Below the pieces are notes generated by a model, which was given only the letters and a program-made list of their open reading frames with translations, searched no databases and had not been told where the DNA came from. From assembly GCF_025566965.1 (NCBI RefSeq), contig NZ_JAOQJL010000005.1, positions 1 through 64,000 on the forward strand: a DNA stretch of 64,000 bases, given 5' to 3'. This document shows, one piece after another, positions 51,118 to 59,549 of the stretch. The stretch's first letter is position 1. Every line of letters begins with the position of its first letter. Origin of the DNA: Blautia_A ammoniilytica. Its GTDB lineage: Bacteria; Bacillota; Clostridia; Lachnospirales; Lachnospiraceae. The position numbers were made by a program, and so were the translations under genes.

Positions 51118-51417
51118 TTAACAGATAAATTTATGGACTCCAGACAGATGAAGCAGTTTTTCCACATAACTGCTTACATTCACTGCCTTTATACACCCTT
51201 TTCCCATTCCAAGCGCCCGATATCGTCCCATGATCAGTCCGATTCCGGAACTATCCATAAATGTGGTCTCTTCAAAATCAAAGATAATGGTCTTAATATA
51301 TGTCTGTCCCATAATCCGGTCTGTTTCTTTCCGGATCAGATCCGATGCAGGATGATCCAGTTCTTCTGGCAGTCTCACTGTCAGACTGGTACCCTGAATA
51401 TAAATTGCAGCTCCCAT
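51118..51417 (-). CDS. spoIIAA: Anti-anti-sigma F factor
   Basis: A 99-residue STAS protein. FDFEETTFMDSSGIGLIMGRY holds the phosphorylated Ser of the D-S-S-G-I-G-L motif. The ATG at 51417 follows GGGGGAG. First gene of the spoIIA operon. Intact. Confidence 0.94.
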   Translation of the reverse strand: MGAAIYIQGTSLTVRLPEELDHPASDLIRKETDRIMGQTYIKTIIFDFEETTFMDSSGIGLIMGRYRALGMGKGCIKAVNVSSYVEKLLHLSGVHKFIC

Positions 51418-51460
51418 CACCACTCCCCCTTATATTCAATATTCCCCCTCAATGTTACAA

Positions 51461-51498
51461 AAAAAGAGGGGCTGCTGTCATAGACAACAACTCCCCCT
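51461..51498 (-). terminator. Terminator after the zinc-ribbon/TPR gene
   Basis: On the minus strand GGGGAGTTGTTGTC and GACAGCAGCCCC pair around TAT, followed by TCTTTTTTT. It lies between that gene and the spoIIA operon. Confidence 0.85.
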
Positions 51499-51515
51499 GC
51501 TTCGAGGTTTCTCTG

Positions 51516-52775
51516 TTAAAAAGTCCCATCTTCACTACTGCCGGATCCGTTTTCGTCACTGCTTGCAGATCCGTTTTCGTCACTGCTTGCAAATCCGCTT
51601 TCGCTATTGCCATCCTCTTGACTTTCGGAAGTACCTCCGGTCACACCAAGGCTTCCACACATAGCACTGTAAACATTCTTCATGTCATCTGTCAGATACT
51701 CCTCATACACATTCTGAAGATTCTCTGCGGCTACATCATAGCTCTCCTGCACATATGCAGTATATGCTTTGAAAAGAGCTTCATAGGTCTGGCTCTTTTT
51801 CTTTTCTTCCTCCATCTGCTGAGTGATCTGCAGAGCTGTATCGTCAGATTCCTTTGCTTCACCCTGGGCTTTAGAAAGCTCGGCCCCTTGACTGGATAAA
51901 GATTCGCTGTAATTGATCAGCTGCTGGTTGGCTTCCCGATATATTCCCTGTTTGATAGCAGGTACGGCCAAAAGCCAGAATGCCAGTGCACCGGCCCCAA
52001 TGCCAAGCATCAAAGTAAAAAACAGGGAAATCCTTGAATTTTCACGATATGCAGGCGGCTGTACCACCATGCCTTCTATACCGTTATCTTCACCCTGTTC
52101 AGATTTAGTTCTGCCAAACAGTCCCTTTTTCTGCTTTTCCAGCCTGGTAGTAACGCCAGTCTGCTCATCCACTTCCCTCAGAAAACGAAGTGTGGTAGTA
52201 TTGGTTTTATCGATCCTGGCCGCCTTTCGTAAGATCCGTCTTGCCTTTCCCCATTCATGATTCTTCATCTGGATCAGTGCAAGCAAATGATACCCCTTGA
52301 TCAGCTTGGAATTCTGTGCAAGGATCTTTCGAAGCTGTATTGCAGCCATATCTTCATGCCCTTCCCTGCAAAGTGCTAGGGCATTGTTGTATTTACGGAT
52401 CGTTTCATTAATGGCATCCAGCTTGTTGGAATTGGCCTGAAGACGGTTAATGTACTCATTAGCCAGATTCTTGGTAGGCTTCAGATTCTTGCTGATCACC
52501 CATTCACTTAATGCAGCAACAACCTCGCCGGTTTCAAAATAAACAAGTCCAAGAAGATTTCTTGCCTGAATATTTCTTTTGTCATAAGTAAGACTTTGTT
52601 TCAAACAATTAATGGCTCCTGACAGATCCCGGATACTGGCTTTTTCAAGTCCCTGATTATAGTAGAATTTTGACAGATAGTCCACCTTCTTCTGTATCAG
52701 AACATTGCACCCACAATTAGGACAGTAATCCAGATCCTTGTCTGCCAGAAATGCGCCGCAATTCATGCAGTTCAT
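51516..52775 (-). CDS. Zinc-ribbon, TPR-containing membrane protein
   Basis: A 419-residue protein: zinc ribbon (CMNCGAF ... CPNCGCN, residues 3-23), four or five TPR-like helical pairs (about 35-210), one membrane segment (ISLFFTLMLGIGAGALAFWL, about 250-270), then a coiled coil and a short TPR-like domain outside. The last 30 residues are a Ser/Asp/Glu/Gly repeat. Found beside folC and spoIIA in Lachnospiraceae by position; function unknown. A protein scaffold role is plausible. The start has no strong ribosome binding site but fits the zinc ribbon. Confidence 0.8.
   Translation of the reverse strand: MNCMNCGAFLADKDLDYCPNCGCNVLIQKKVDYLSKFYYNQGLEKASIRDLSGAINCLKQSLTYDKRNIQARNLLGLVYFETGEVVAALSEWVISKNLKPTKNLANEYINRLQANSNKLDAINETIRKYNNALALCREGHEDMAAIQLRKILAQNSKLIKGYHLLALIQMKNHEWGKARRILRKAARIDKTNTTTLRFLREVDEQTGVTTRLEKQKKGLFGRTKSEQGEDNGIEGMVVQPPAYRENSRISLFFTLMLGIGAGALAFWLLAVPAIKQGIYREANQQLINYSESLSSQGAELSKAQGEAKESDDTALQITQQMEEEKKKSQTYEALFKAYTAYVQESYDVAAENLQNVYEEYLTDDMKNVYSAMCGSLGVTGGTSESQEDGNSESGFASSDENGSASSDENGSGSSEDGTF
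51544..51591 (-). repeat. Tandem 24-bp coding repeat
   Basis: GATCCGTTTTCGTCACTGCT plus TGCA occurs at 51544-51567 and 51568-51591, with a partial third copy after. It encodes the Ser-Asp-Glu-Asn-Gly-rich tail; a site for copy-number change. Confidence 0.9.
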
Positions 52776-52791
52776 CAGTATCTCCTTACGG

Positions 52792-52944
52792 TTATTTCAT
52801 GCGGCGGCCGCTTTTTGCTTCCCGCAGCATCTCCTGTAAAATGTCCAGGATATCAGTGAGTTCTCTGTCATATATGGCACTTTCTGCATCTGTTACATCC
52901 AGACACGGTTCAAACTTCTTCAGTTCTTCTTCGTAATCGATCAT
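52792..52944 (-). CDS. 50-residue acidic protein downstream of folC
   Basis: Starts MIDYEEELKKFEPCLDVTDA and ends in the basic SGRRMK. The start overlaps the folC stop by 4 bases (ATGA), so it is translationally coupled. It is predicted helical, with no recognised family. Too short to be sure, but codon use and the coupling support it. Confidence 0.65.
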   Translation of the reverse strand: MIDYEEELKKFEPCLDVTDAESAIYDRELTDILDILQEMLREAKSGRRMK

Positions 52945-54245
52945 GCTTTTCTCCTTGCGATTGCTGCTTTAATCTCTCCTACAAGATATAAAGATCCTAC
53001 ACAGAACAGCATTCCGTCTTCTCCCTTTGCCTTTAAGGCAAGTTCCAGAGCCTTTGCCACTTCTGGATCAGCCTCTACAGAGGCACAGCCCTCCCGTGTG
53101 AAGATCTCTTTTAATTCCTCTTCCGGAACTTCCCGATAACCACCTACCTGGGTAACAACCACATGTCTGAAACGGATCTGACTGCAGATGGTATGGATCA
53201 TATCTTTGTAATCTTTATCATTTACTGCTGAAAACAGAAGTGTAAGCGGATATTCCTGCTGAAAATGCGCTGCAGTCTCCACAAACTTGGCTACTCCGTC
53301 TTCGTTATGTGCTCCATCAACGATCACTCCTGGCAAGATCGTCTCCATCCTGCCCTGCCATCTGGTGGCGCTCATTCCTTTTCGCACATGCTCAATAGCT
53401 ACCGGAATCTGATCCTGTAAAACCTCCATAGTTTTTAATGCCAGCATGGCATTCATAACCTGATACTTTGCAATAAAAGGAATATGAAATTCCTGATGAT
53501 CCTTACCATAATACTGATTTTTCAAAGAAAAATCAATCCCTGAAGCTGTATTGGAAAGAATCTGCGCATCCTCCTTTTTTACTTCGTAAAAGGGACTGTG
53601 AAGCTCTCTGGCATGTGCACGAATCACCTCTGCTGCTGATGGATCATTGCCATCAAAGATCACCGGCACTCCCGGGACAATGATCCCAGCCTTTTCCCCT
53701 GCGATCTTAGCTACTGTATCCCCAAGGTACTGCATATGATCCAGACTGATGGATGTGATCACACATGCTGCCGGATCTTCAATGGCTGTGGTAGCATCCA
53801 GCCTGCCTCCAAGGCCAGTCTCCAAAGTCACATAATCTACTCCAGCCTGCGCAAAGATCACCATGCCCATAAGGAATAGCATCTCAAAGTAAGTAGGATG
53901 ATAGCTGCCCTCTGCCACCAGTTCATCTGCCAGTGCTTTCACCTTCTGGAAAGCAGCCAGAAACGTGTCGTTATCAATATTTACTTCATTAATCTGAAAC
54001 CGTTCATTAATCTCTACCAAATGAGGAGAAGTAAATAATCCACAGGAATATCCGGCTTCCCGGAGAATGGATGTAAGAAATGCACAGGTACTGCCTTTTC
54101 CATTGGTACCTGCTACATGAATCACTTTAAAATGATTCTGTGGATTTCCCAGCCTTGCAAGGCATTCCTTGGTATGATCCAGACTGTTCTTTTTTGTAAA
54201 CTTAGGTGTTTCTTCAATATAGGCCACTGCTTGTTCGTAATTCAT
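52941..54245 (-). CDS. folC: Folylpolyglutamate synthase / dihydrofolate synthase
   Basis: A 434-residue Mur-ligase-family enzyme adding glutamate to folate. HVAGTNGKGSTCAFLTSIL near residue 40 is the ATP loop; DYVTLETGLGGRLDATT, SLDHMQYLGDTV and DGAHNEDGV follow. Start ATG 54245 (MNYEQAVAYI); a GTG at 54260 is an alternative. It overlaps the 50-residue gene downstream. Normal length. Confidence 0.95.
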   Translation of the reverse strand: MNYEQAVAYIEETPKFTKKNSLDHTKECLARLGNPQNHFKVIHVAGTNGKGSTCAFLTSILREAGYSCGLFTSPHLVEINERFQINEVNIDNDTFLAAFQKVKALADELVAEGSYHPTYFEMLFLMGMVIFAQAGVDYVTLETGLGGRLDATTAIEDPAACVITSISLDHMQYLGDTVAKIAGEKAGIIVPGVPVIFDGNDPSAAEVIRAHARELHSPFYEVKKEDAQILSNTASGIDFSLKNQYYGKDHQEFHIPFIAKYQVMNAMLALKTMEVLQDQIPVAIEHVRKGMSATRWQGRMETILPGVIVDGAHNEDGVAKFVETAAHFQQEYPLTLLFSAVNDKDYKDMIHTICSQIRFRHVVVTQVGGYREVPEEELKEIFTREGCASVEADPEVAKALELALKAKGEDGMLFCVGSLYLVGEIKAAIARRKA

Positions 54246-54329
54246 AAAAAAATTCACCACTTTTATCTAATGTATTCGCAACCCTTTTGGTTACTCTACC
54301 ATTATATAATAGTGGTGAAAGATGTCCAT

Positions 54330-54430
54330 ACCCAATCGTAACAATTTATCCGACAAGATGTTACGATTGGATAAAACACTATTCGTAGCTGTTCAGTACC
54401 CTGGCGAGATATTGCCTTCTGAACAGTTAA
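54330..54430. repeat. Interspersed palindromic element upstream of folC
   Basis: Nested inverted repeats: CCAATCGTAACA (54331-54342) with TGTTACGATTGG, and CTGTTCAG with CTGAACAG further on (about 54390-54427). Shares TGTTACGATT with the repeat at 59301-59472. Between the folC start and the LTA-synthase stop, so it may act as terminator or be a small mobile repeat. Confidence 0.65.
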
Positions 54431-54432
54431 CA

Positions 54433-56475
54433 TTATTCCTCTTTTTCAAGTTTCCACGGATTCTTGTCATACAGTGCATAAACCGCACGGTCATAACTCT
54501 TGCTTAATGCCTTTCTTGTGGAGCTGTTGCTTCGCTGTACAACAGAAAGCCGGTCAAAGTCCTTCATCTCCGTACCTGTGATCACCAGAGTAGTAGGACT
54601 TACATAAACCGTATCATACCATTCTCCATTTAGTTTTACCTGGCTGGAAGGTGTGAAATTGGTTCCCTGGATATAATAGGTATAATCCGAATCTGATACA
54701 AAACGGATGGAATCCAGTGTTGCATCATAGAGTCCCATACGCATCTTTGTTCTCTGGAAAGGATTCTCTCCCTGGTATGCGTAACGATCTCCATAAAGCA
54801 GATCATATTGCAGGGTTTCCAAATCTACCTGATAATTCTTTGTATTTCTTCTTGCCTGATGATAACGGAAAATCGTTCCATCATGGATACCTACCCGATC
54901 CATCACCTCTGCTGCGATCTGATAAGATGCCAGGTTTTCATTCTTTTTCTGAAGCCCCATATTATCCCAGATCACATATTCTGTCTGAAACAGATATTTG
55001 TTTTTCAAATCTTCCACTGTCAGTCCCATGGTAGGAAGATGATCCCCATACATTACAAGTACCACGTCTTCCGGATAGTCAGCCAGTGTATCCACCAGAT
55101 CTTTTACAAAATTATCCATCTCATGGATCTCATTTACATAGTATTCCCATTTACAATTCAATTCTTCTGTAGGTGCACCGGAAACTGTAATCTGTGGATC
55201 CTCCAATATCGGTTCATCCGGATAGTCTCCATGTCCCTGCACCGAAATGGTATATACATAATCCGGTTCTTCTGTAGAATCCAGACATTTCACGATTTCA
55301 TCGGTCAGAACACTGTCCTTTACCCATCCCAGAGGATTTTTCAAATTCTCACCAGCCATATATTCTTCTGAGGTAAACGTATCGAACCCAAGGTTGGGGA
55401 AAATAGTCCTTCTTCCATAAAAATTGGCTTCATTGTTATGGACAGCATGGGTGGAATATCCAAGATTTTTCAGCACATAGGGCGCACTCTCGCAAGTGGT
55501 TTCCTTCAGGATACTCTTATATGGATACTCCCCTGGGCCGAAATAATGAAGGCTCATCCCTGTAATTGTCTCAAACTCTGTATTGGCAGTACCTGCACCA
55601 ACAGACGGCACCTTGTAATACCCGGAAGAATAGTTTTTCATCAGCTTTCGGAACGTAGGAATAGGATCCTCAGAAATATCCAGATAATTTACAAGTGTAG
55701 GATCAAAAAATGATTCCAGTTGCAAAAAAAGGATATTCGGTTTTTTATCTTCCTTTGTTGCCGGAAGGTTCTCCTCTGTCTTTTCGATCCTTTTGATCTC
55801 AGACTCAGAGTAATCTCGCGGACTTTTAATACCTGTATTAAAGATTGTAGTCGCAAGACAATATGGATATCCATAATCCTCATATGCAAATGCTATATTT
55901 CCAAAATAATTGGAAAGTATCCTTTTCTCAAGGGCAAGCTGTGTAATACCTCCAAAAGCAACAATTCCTGCCAGGATCAGCGGGATCACATATCTGTATC
56001 GAATCTTCTTTTTGTATTTCGGGCCCTTGATAAACAGGATCAACAACCCGATCAGCACAAGTCCGATCAGGATGCAGCCCAGGATCACTCCATAAGCAGG
56101 CAGATACTTCTGCATAATGGATAATCCATCGGTAAGCATATGCAGATCCGGCCCTGTAAATGGCGTAACCCTGTTCATCAGCAGGATCCCATTTACAAGT
56201 CCAAGGAACAGCCAGAATGCCGATACCAATACACGCCAGAAAAATCTTCTGTGAAACAGATACACGATCAGCATTGTTGTGAAAATAAAAGCTGTATTGT
56301 ATGCAAAAACCAGTGGCTTGCCTGTCATATACTGCCATGCTTCTGCAATAGAATGGCGGCTGATGGCTTCAATAATAAAATAAAGCACCGCACACCACAG
56401 TGCCTGCAAAACAGGCGATATCTTATTACACACATCACTTATTTTCATCTTTGTGCAAAATTTGCCCGTTTTCAT
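54433..56475 (-). CDS. LTA-synthase-like membrane sulfatase family protein
   Basis: A 680-residue phosphoglycerol transferase-type enzyme. Five N-terminal membrane helices (about 20-175) are followed by an extracellular alkaline-phosphatase/sulfatase fold starting PNILFLQLESFFDP near residue 243. GAGTANTEFETITGM holds the catalytic Thr and YGDHLPTMG is the metal site. A C-terminal beta-rich extension of about 110 residues is unusual. Probably makes lipoteichoic acid or a related polymer. It ends the group with valS, 14 bases after valS's operon partner. Confidence 0.88.
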   Translation of the reverse strand: MKTGKFCTKMKISDVCNKISPVLQALWCAVLYFIIEAISRHSIAEAWQYMTGKPLVFAYNTAFIFTTMLIVYLFHRRFFWRVLVSAFWLFLGLVNGILLMNRVTPFTGPDLHMLTDGLSIMQKYLPAYGVILGCILIGLVLIGLLILFIKGPKYKKKIRYRYVIPLILAGIVAFGGITQLALEKRILSNYFGNIAFAYEDYGYPYCLATTIFNTGIKSPRDYSESEIKRIEKTEENLPATKEDKKPNILFLQLESFFDPTLVNYLDISEDPIPTFRKLMKNYSSGYYKVPSVGAGTANTEFETITGMSLHYFGPGEYPYKSILKETTCESAPYVLKNLGYSTHAVHNNEANFYGRRTIFPNLGFDTFTSEEYMAGENLKNPLGWVKDSVLTDEIVKCLDSTEEPDYVYTISVQGHGDYPDEPILEDPQITVSGAPTEELNCKWEYYVNEIHEMDNFVKDLVDTLADYPEDVVLVMYGDHLPTMGLTVEDLKNKYLFQTEYVIWDNMGLQKKNENLASYQIAAEVMDRVGIHDGTIFRYHQARRNTKNYQVDLETLQYDLLYGDRYAYQGENPFQRTKMRMGLYDATLDSIRFVSDSDYTYYIQGTNFTPSSQVKLNGEWYDTVYVSPTTLVITGTEMKDFDRLSVVQRSNSSTRKALSKSYDRAVYALYDKNPWKLEKEE

Positions 56476-56489
56476 GAAAACGCTCCTTT

Positions 56490-59144
56490 TTATTTCTTTA
56501 ACTGTTCAAGCTGTGTGATTACTTTTTCTTTCATTTCTTTATATTTTGCCAGTTTTGCTTTTTCAGCATCAACCTTGTCAGCTGGTGCTTTATTTACAAA
56601 ATTAGGATTGCTGAGCATTCCATCACAGCGGGCGATCTCTTTGGTAAGACGATCCTGCTCTTTTGTAAGGCGTTCAATTTCTTTTTCCCTGTCGATCAGA
56701 TCTTCCAGTGGCAGATATACAACTGCATTGGATACGACTACCGAAACTGCATCCTCACCAATACCATCTTTGTTGTCCTGTACATGGATCTGACTTGCAT
56801 AGGCAAGATTAATAAAGGATCTGCTGCTCTTTTCATACATCTGGCAGATCTTCTCATCCTTACCCACGATGTACAGATGCGTCTTACGGTTCTGAGGAAC
56901 ATTCATGCTGTTTCTGGTATTACGGATACCTTTCACTACTTCTTTGAAGCTTTCCACAGCAAGCTCTGCTTCCGGGAAATTCCATTCGTCTTTATATACC
57001 GGCCAGTCTGAGATCATGATGGATTCTTCTTCCGGAAGAAGTGTACAGTAAATCTCTTCTGTAATAAATGGCATAAACGGATGAAGCAGCTTCAAGCCCT
57101 GGGTCAATGCGGTACGCAGGGTCCACAATGCTTCACCTGCTGCCTTGGGATCTTCCTGGGCTTTCCAGAGGCGTACCTTTGCAATTTCAATATACCAGTC
57201 ACAAAGTTCATCCCACAGAAAATCATAAACTTTCTGTACTGCAATTCCCAGTTCATACTTATCCATATTCTCTGTTACATCTTTGATCACTGTATTCAGC
57301 TTGGAGAGGATCCACTTGTCTTCTGCACAAAGACCATTCAAATCTTCTGGCTCAGTAACAGTCTTGCCTTCCAGGTTCATCATAATGAAACGGGAAGCAT
57401 TCCAAATCTTATTGGCAAAATTACGGCTGGATTCTACACGTTCCCAGTAGAAACGCATATCATTTCCAGGTGCATTTCCTGTGATCAGAGTAAGACGCAG
57501 GGCGTCTGCACCGTATTTGTCGATCACTTCCAGAGGATCGATACCATTGCCAAGAGATTTACTCATCTTACGTCCCTGGGAATCCCTTACCAGCCCATGG
57601 ATCAGCACATGATGGAAAGGTGCCTTTCCTGTCTGCTCAAGAGCAGAAAATACCATACGGATCACCCAGAAGAAAATAATATCATAACCTGTTACAAGTA
57701 CATCTGTAGGATAGAAATATTCCAGTTCCGGTGTTTTTTCCGGCCATCCAAGTGTGGAGAAAGGCCACAGTGCAGAACTGAACCATGTATCCAGTGTATC
57801 CTCATCCTGATGGAAATGAGTACCGCCACATTTAGGGCAGATTTTTGGCATTTCCCTTGCTACAACCGTTTCCTTACAGTCATCACAGTAATAAGCAGGA
57901 ATCCTGTGTCCCCACCAGAGCTGTCTGGAAATACACCAGTCTCTGATATTCTCCAGCCAATGGAGGTAAGTTTTGTCAAAACGTGCAGGTACAAATTCCA
58001 GATCTCCGTCATCCAGGGCTTTGATCGCAGCCTTTGCCATCTCATCCATCTTAACAAACCACTGGGGTTTGATCATAGGCTCTACAGTAGTGCCGCACCG
58101 GTCATGGGTACCAACACTGTGATTATGAGGAACCACCTTCACCAGAAGACCCAGCTTATCCAGATCTTCAACCATAGCCTTTCTCGCCTCATAACGATCC
58201 ATGCCGGCATATTTGCCTCCAAGCTCATTGATGGTAGCGTCATCATTCAGGATATTGATCTCCTGAAGATTGTGACGGCGCCCCACCTCAAAATCGTTAG
58301 GGTCATGAGCCGGTGTGATCTTCACACATCCTGTACCAAATTCTTTATCTACGTATTCATCTGCGATCACCGGGATCTGTCTGCCTGTAAGGGGAAGCTC
58401 CAGCATTTTCCCAACCAGGTCCTTATATCTCTCGTCTTCCGGATTCACTGCCACTGCTGTATCTCCCAGAAGTGTTTCCGGACGGGTAGTAGCGATCTCT
58501 ACAAATCTTCCTTCTTCTCCAACGATAGGATAATTGATATGCCAGAAAAATCCATCCTGATCCTCATGCTCTACCTCTGCGTCTGAAATAGAAGTCTGGC
58601 AGACAGGACACCAGTTGATGATCCTGGAGCCTTTGTAAATATACCCTTTCTCATACAGCTTGATAAAGACTTCCTGTACTGCTCTGGAGCAGCCTTCATC
58701 CATGGTAAAGCGCTCACGCTCCCAATCAGCTGAAGCGCCAAGCTTCTTTAACTGATTAATGATCTTTCCGCCGTACTCTTCTTTCCATTCCCATGCATAT
58801 TTCAGGAATTCTTCACGGCCGATAGCATTTTTGTCAATGCCTTCTTTTTTCAGCTTTTCTGTTACCTTAACCTCTGTAGCAATAGCCGCATGATCAGTAC
58901 CTGGCTGCCATAATGCTTCGTAACCTTCCATCCTCTTGAAGCGGATCAGGATATCTTGCATGGTTTCATCCAGGGCATGTCCCATGTGCAGCTGTCCGGT
59001 TACATTTGGCGGCGGCATCACAATAGTAAACGGCTTCTTGTCCGGATTTACTTTTGCGTGGAAATATCCGTTATCCATCCATTTCTTATACAGACGATCC
59101 TCAATACCTTTTGGATCATATGTTTTTGCAAGCTCTTTGCTCAT
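56490..59144 (-). CDS. valS: Valyl-tRNA synthetase
   Basis: An 884-residue class I synthetase charging tRNA-Val. PPPNVTGQLHMGHALDE carries the HIGH signature near residue 50, GRKMSKSLGNGIDP the KMSKS loop near 523. An editing domain lies between, and a C-terminal coiled coil (IEKERLTKEQDR-like) ends the chain. Start 59144 (MSKELAKTYDP) follows GGAGG by 8 bases; an in-frame TTG upstream is unlikely. Preceded by a short T-box-like leader. Codons are typical of a highly expressed gene. Confidence 0.97.
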   Translation of the reverse strand: MSKELAKTYDPKGIEDRLYKKWMDNGYFHAKVNPDKKPFTIVMPPPNVTGQLHMGHALDETMQDILIRFKRMEGYEALWQPGTDHAAIATEVKVTEKLKKEGIDKNAIGREEFLKYAWEWKEEYGGKIINQLKKLGASADWERERFTMDEGCSRAVQEVFIKLYEKGYIYKGSRIINWCPVCQTSISDAEVEHEDQDGFFWHINYPIVGEEGRFVEIATTRPETLLGDTAVAVNPEDERYKDLVGKMLELPLTGRQIPVIADEYVDKEFGTGCVKITPAHDPNDFEVGRRHNLQEINILNDDATINELGGKYAGMDRYEARKAMVEDLDKLGLLVKVVPHNHSVGTHDRCGTTVEPMIKPQWFVKMDEMAKAAIKALDDGDLEFVPARFDKTYLHWLENIRDWCISRQLWWGHRIPAYYCDDCKETVVAREMPKICPKCGGTHFHQDEDTLDTWFSSALWPFSTLGWPEKTPELEYFYPTDVLVTGYDIIFFWVIRMVFSALEQTGKAPFHHVLIHGLVRDSQGRKMSKSLGNGIDPLEVIDKYGADALRLTLITGNAPGNDMRFYWERVESSRNFANKIWNASRFIMMNLEGKTVTEPEDLNGLCAEDKWILSKLNTVIKDVTENMDKYELGIAVQKVYDFLWDELCDWYIEIAKVRLWKAQEDPKAAGEALWTLRTALTQGLKLLHPFMPFITEEIYCTLLPEEESIMISDWPVYKDEWNFPEAELAVESFKEVVKGIRNTRNSMNVPQNRKTHLYIVGKDEKICQMYEKSSRSFINLAYASQIHVQDNKDGIGEDAVSVVVSNAVVYLPLEDLIDREKEIERLTKEQDRLTKEIARCDGMLSNPNFVNKAPADKVDAEKAKLAKYKEMKEKVITQLEQLKK

Positions 59145-59159
59145 TTCATTTTCCTCCAA

Positions 59160-59287
59160 AATTTACGCCCCCCACACAGATGTGTGAAGGGCGATGTCAT
59201 GCAGTACCACCTTTTATCGGTTGATACGGCCCTTTTCTTTGCCTTTACTATGAAAACTACTATAATTGTAAATCCATTTCTTGTCAA
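59160..59287 (-). promoter_or_regulatory. valS promoter and short T-box-like leader
   Basis: Minus strand: -35 TTGACA (59282-59287), 17 bases, -10 TATAGT (59259-59264). The leader of about 108 bases contains AAGGTGGTACTGCATG (59199-59214), close to the T-box antiterminator AGGGUGGNACCGCG, with UGGU fitting a tRNA ending ACCA (discriminator A). A hairpin CGCCC...GGGCG (59166-59193) follows in place of the terminator, with a weak TAAATTTT tail. No Stem I/specifier region fits in so short a leader. Confidence 0.65.
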
Positions 59288-59300
59288 GATTTTTATAGGA

Positions 59301-59472
59301 TATTACCTGTTACGATTCACAGGTAATATTCCGCGAGGTGTTTTGCCATGTATATGGCAAAATCCCGAGACATACAGGGCAAAATCCCATCACCGAAGGT
59401 GATATGGAATGGATTTTGACCAAGTTGCTGTGAACGGAGTGAACAGTAACTATTACCTGTTACGATTCACAG
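59301..59472. repeat. Intergenic repeat with 22-bp direct repeats 150 bp apart
   Basis: TATTACCTGTTACGATTCAC plus AG occurs at 59301-59322 and 59451-59472. The first copy is also part of a hairpin TATTACCTGT...ACAGGTAATA. The core TGTTACGATT recurs at 54358-54367. Between ABC permease and valS; no gene is seen here (59288-59549). Confidence 0.7.
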
Positions 59473-59549
59473 TCAGCTGCAAGCAGGATAAACAGTGATC
59501 TGCGTCCTTTTAAGCAGCAGCCCACCTTTATATTCCTTTATATTCCTTT

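Noticed and set aside
51424..51460. Sigma-H promoter before spoIIAA
   Set aside because: A -10-like ATTGAATAT is present, but it is too close to the start and no AGGA-type -35 sits at the right distance.
57081..58586. 501-codon open frame on the plus strand
   Set aside because: Lies wholly antisense to valS, no protein-like motifs; a codon-bias shadow of a conserved gene.
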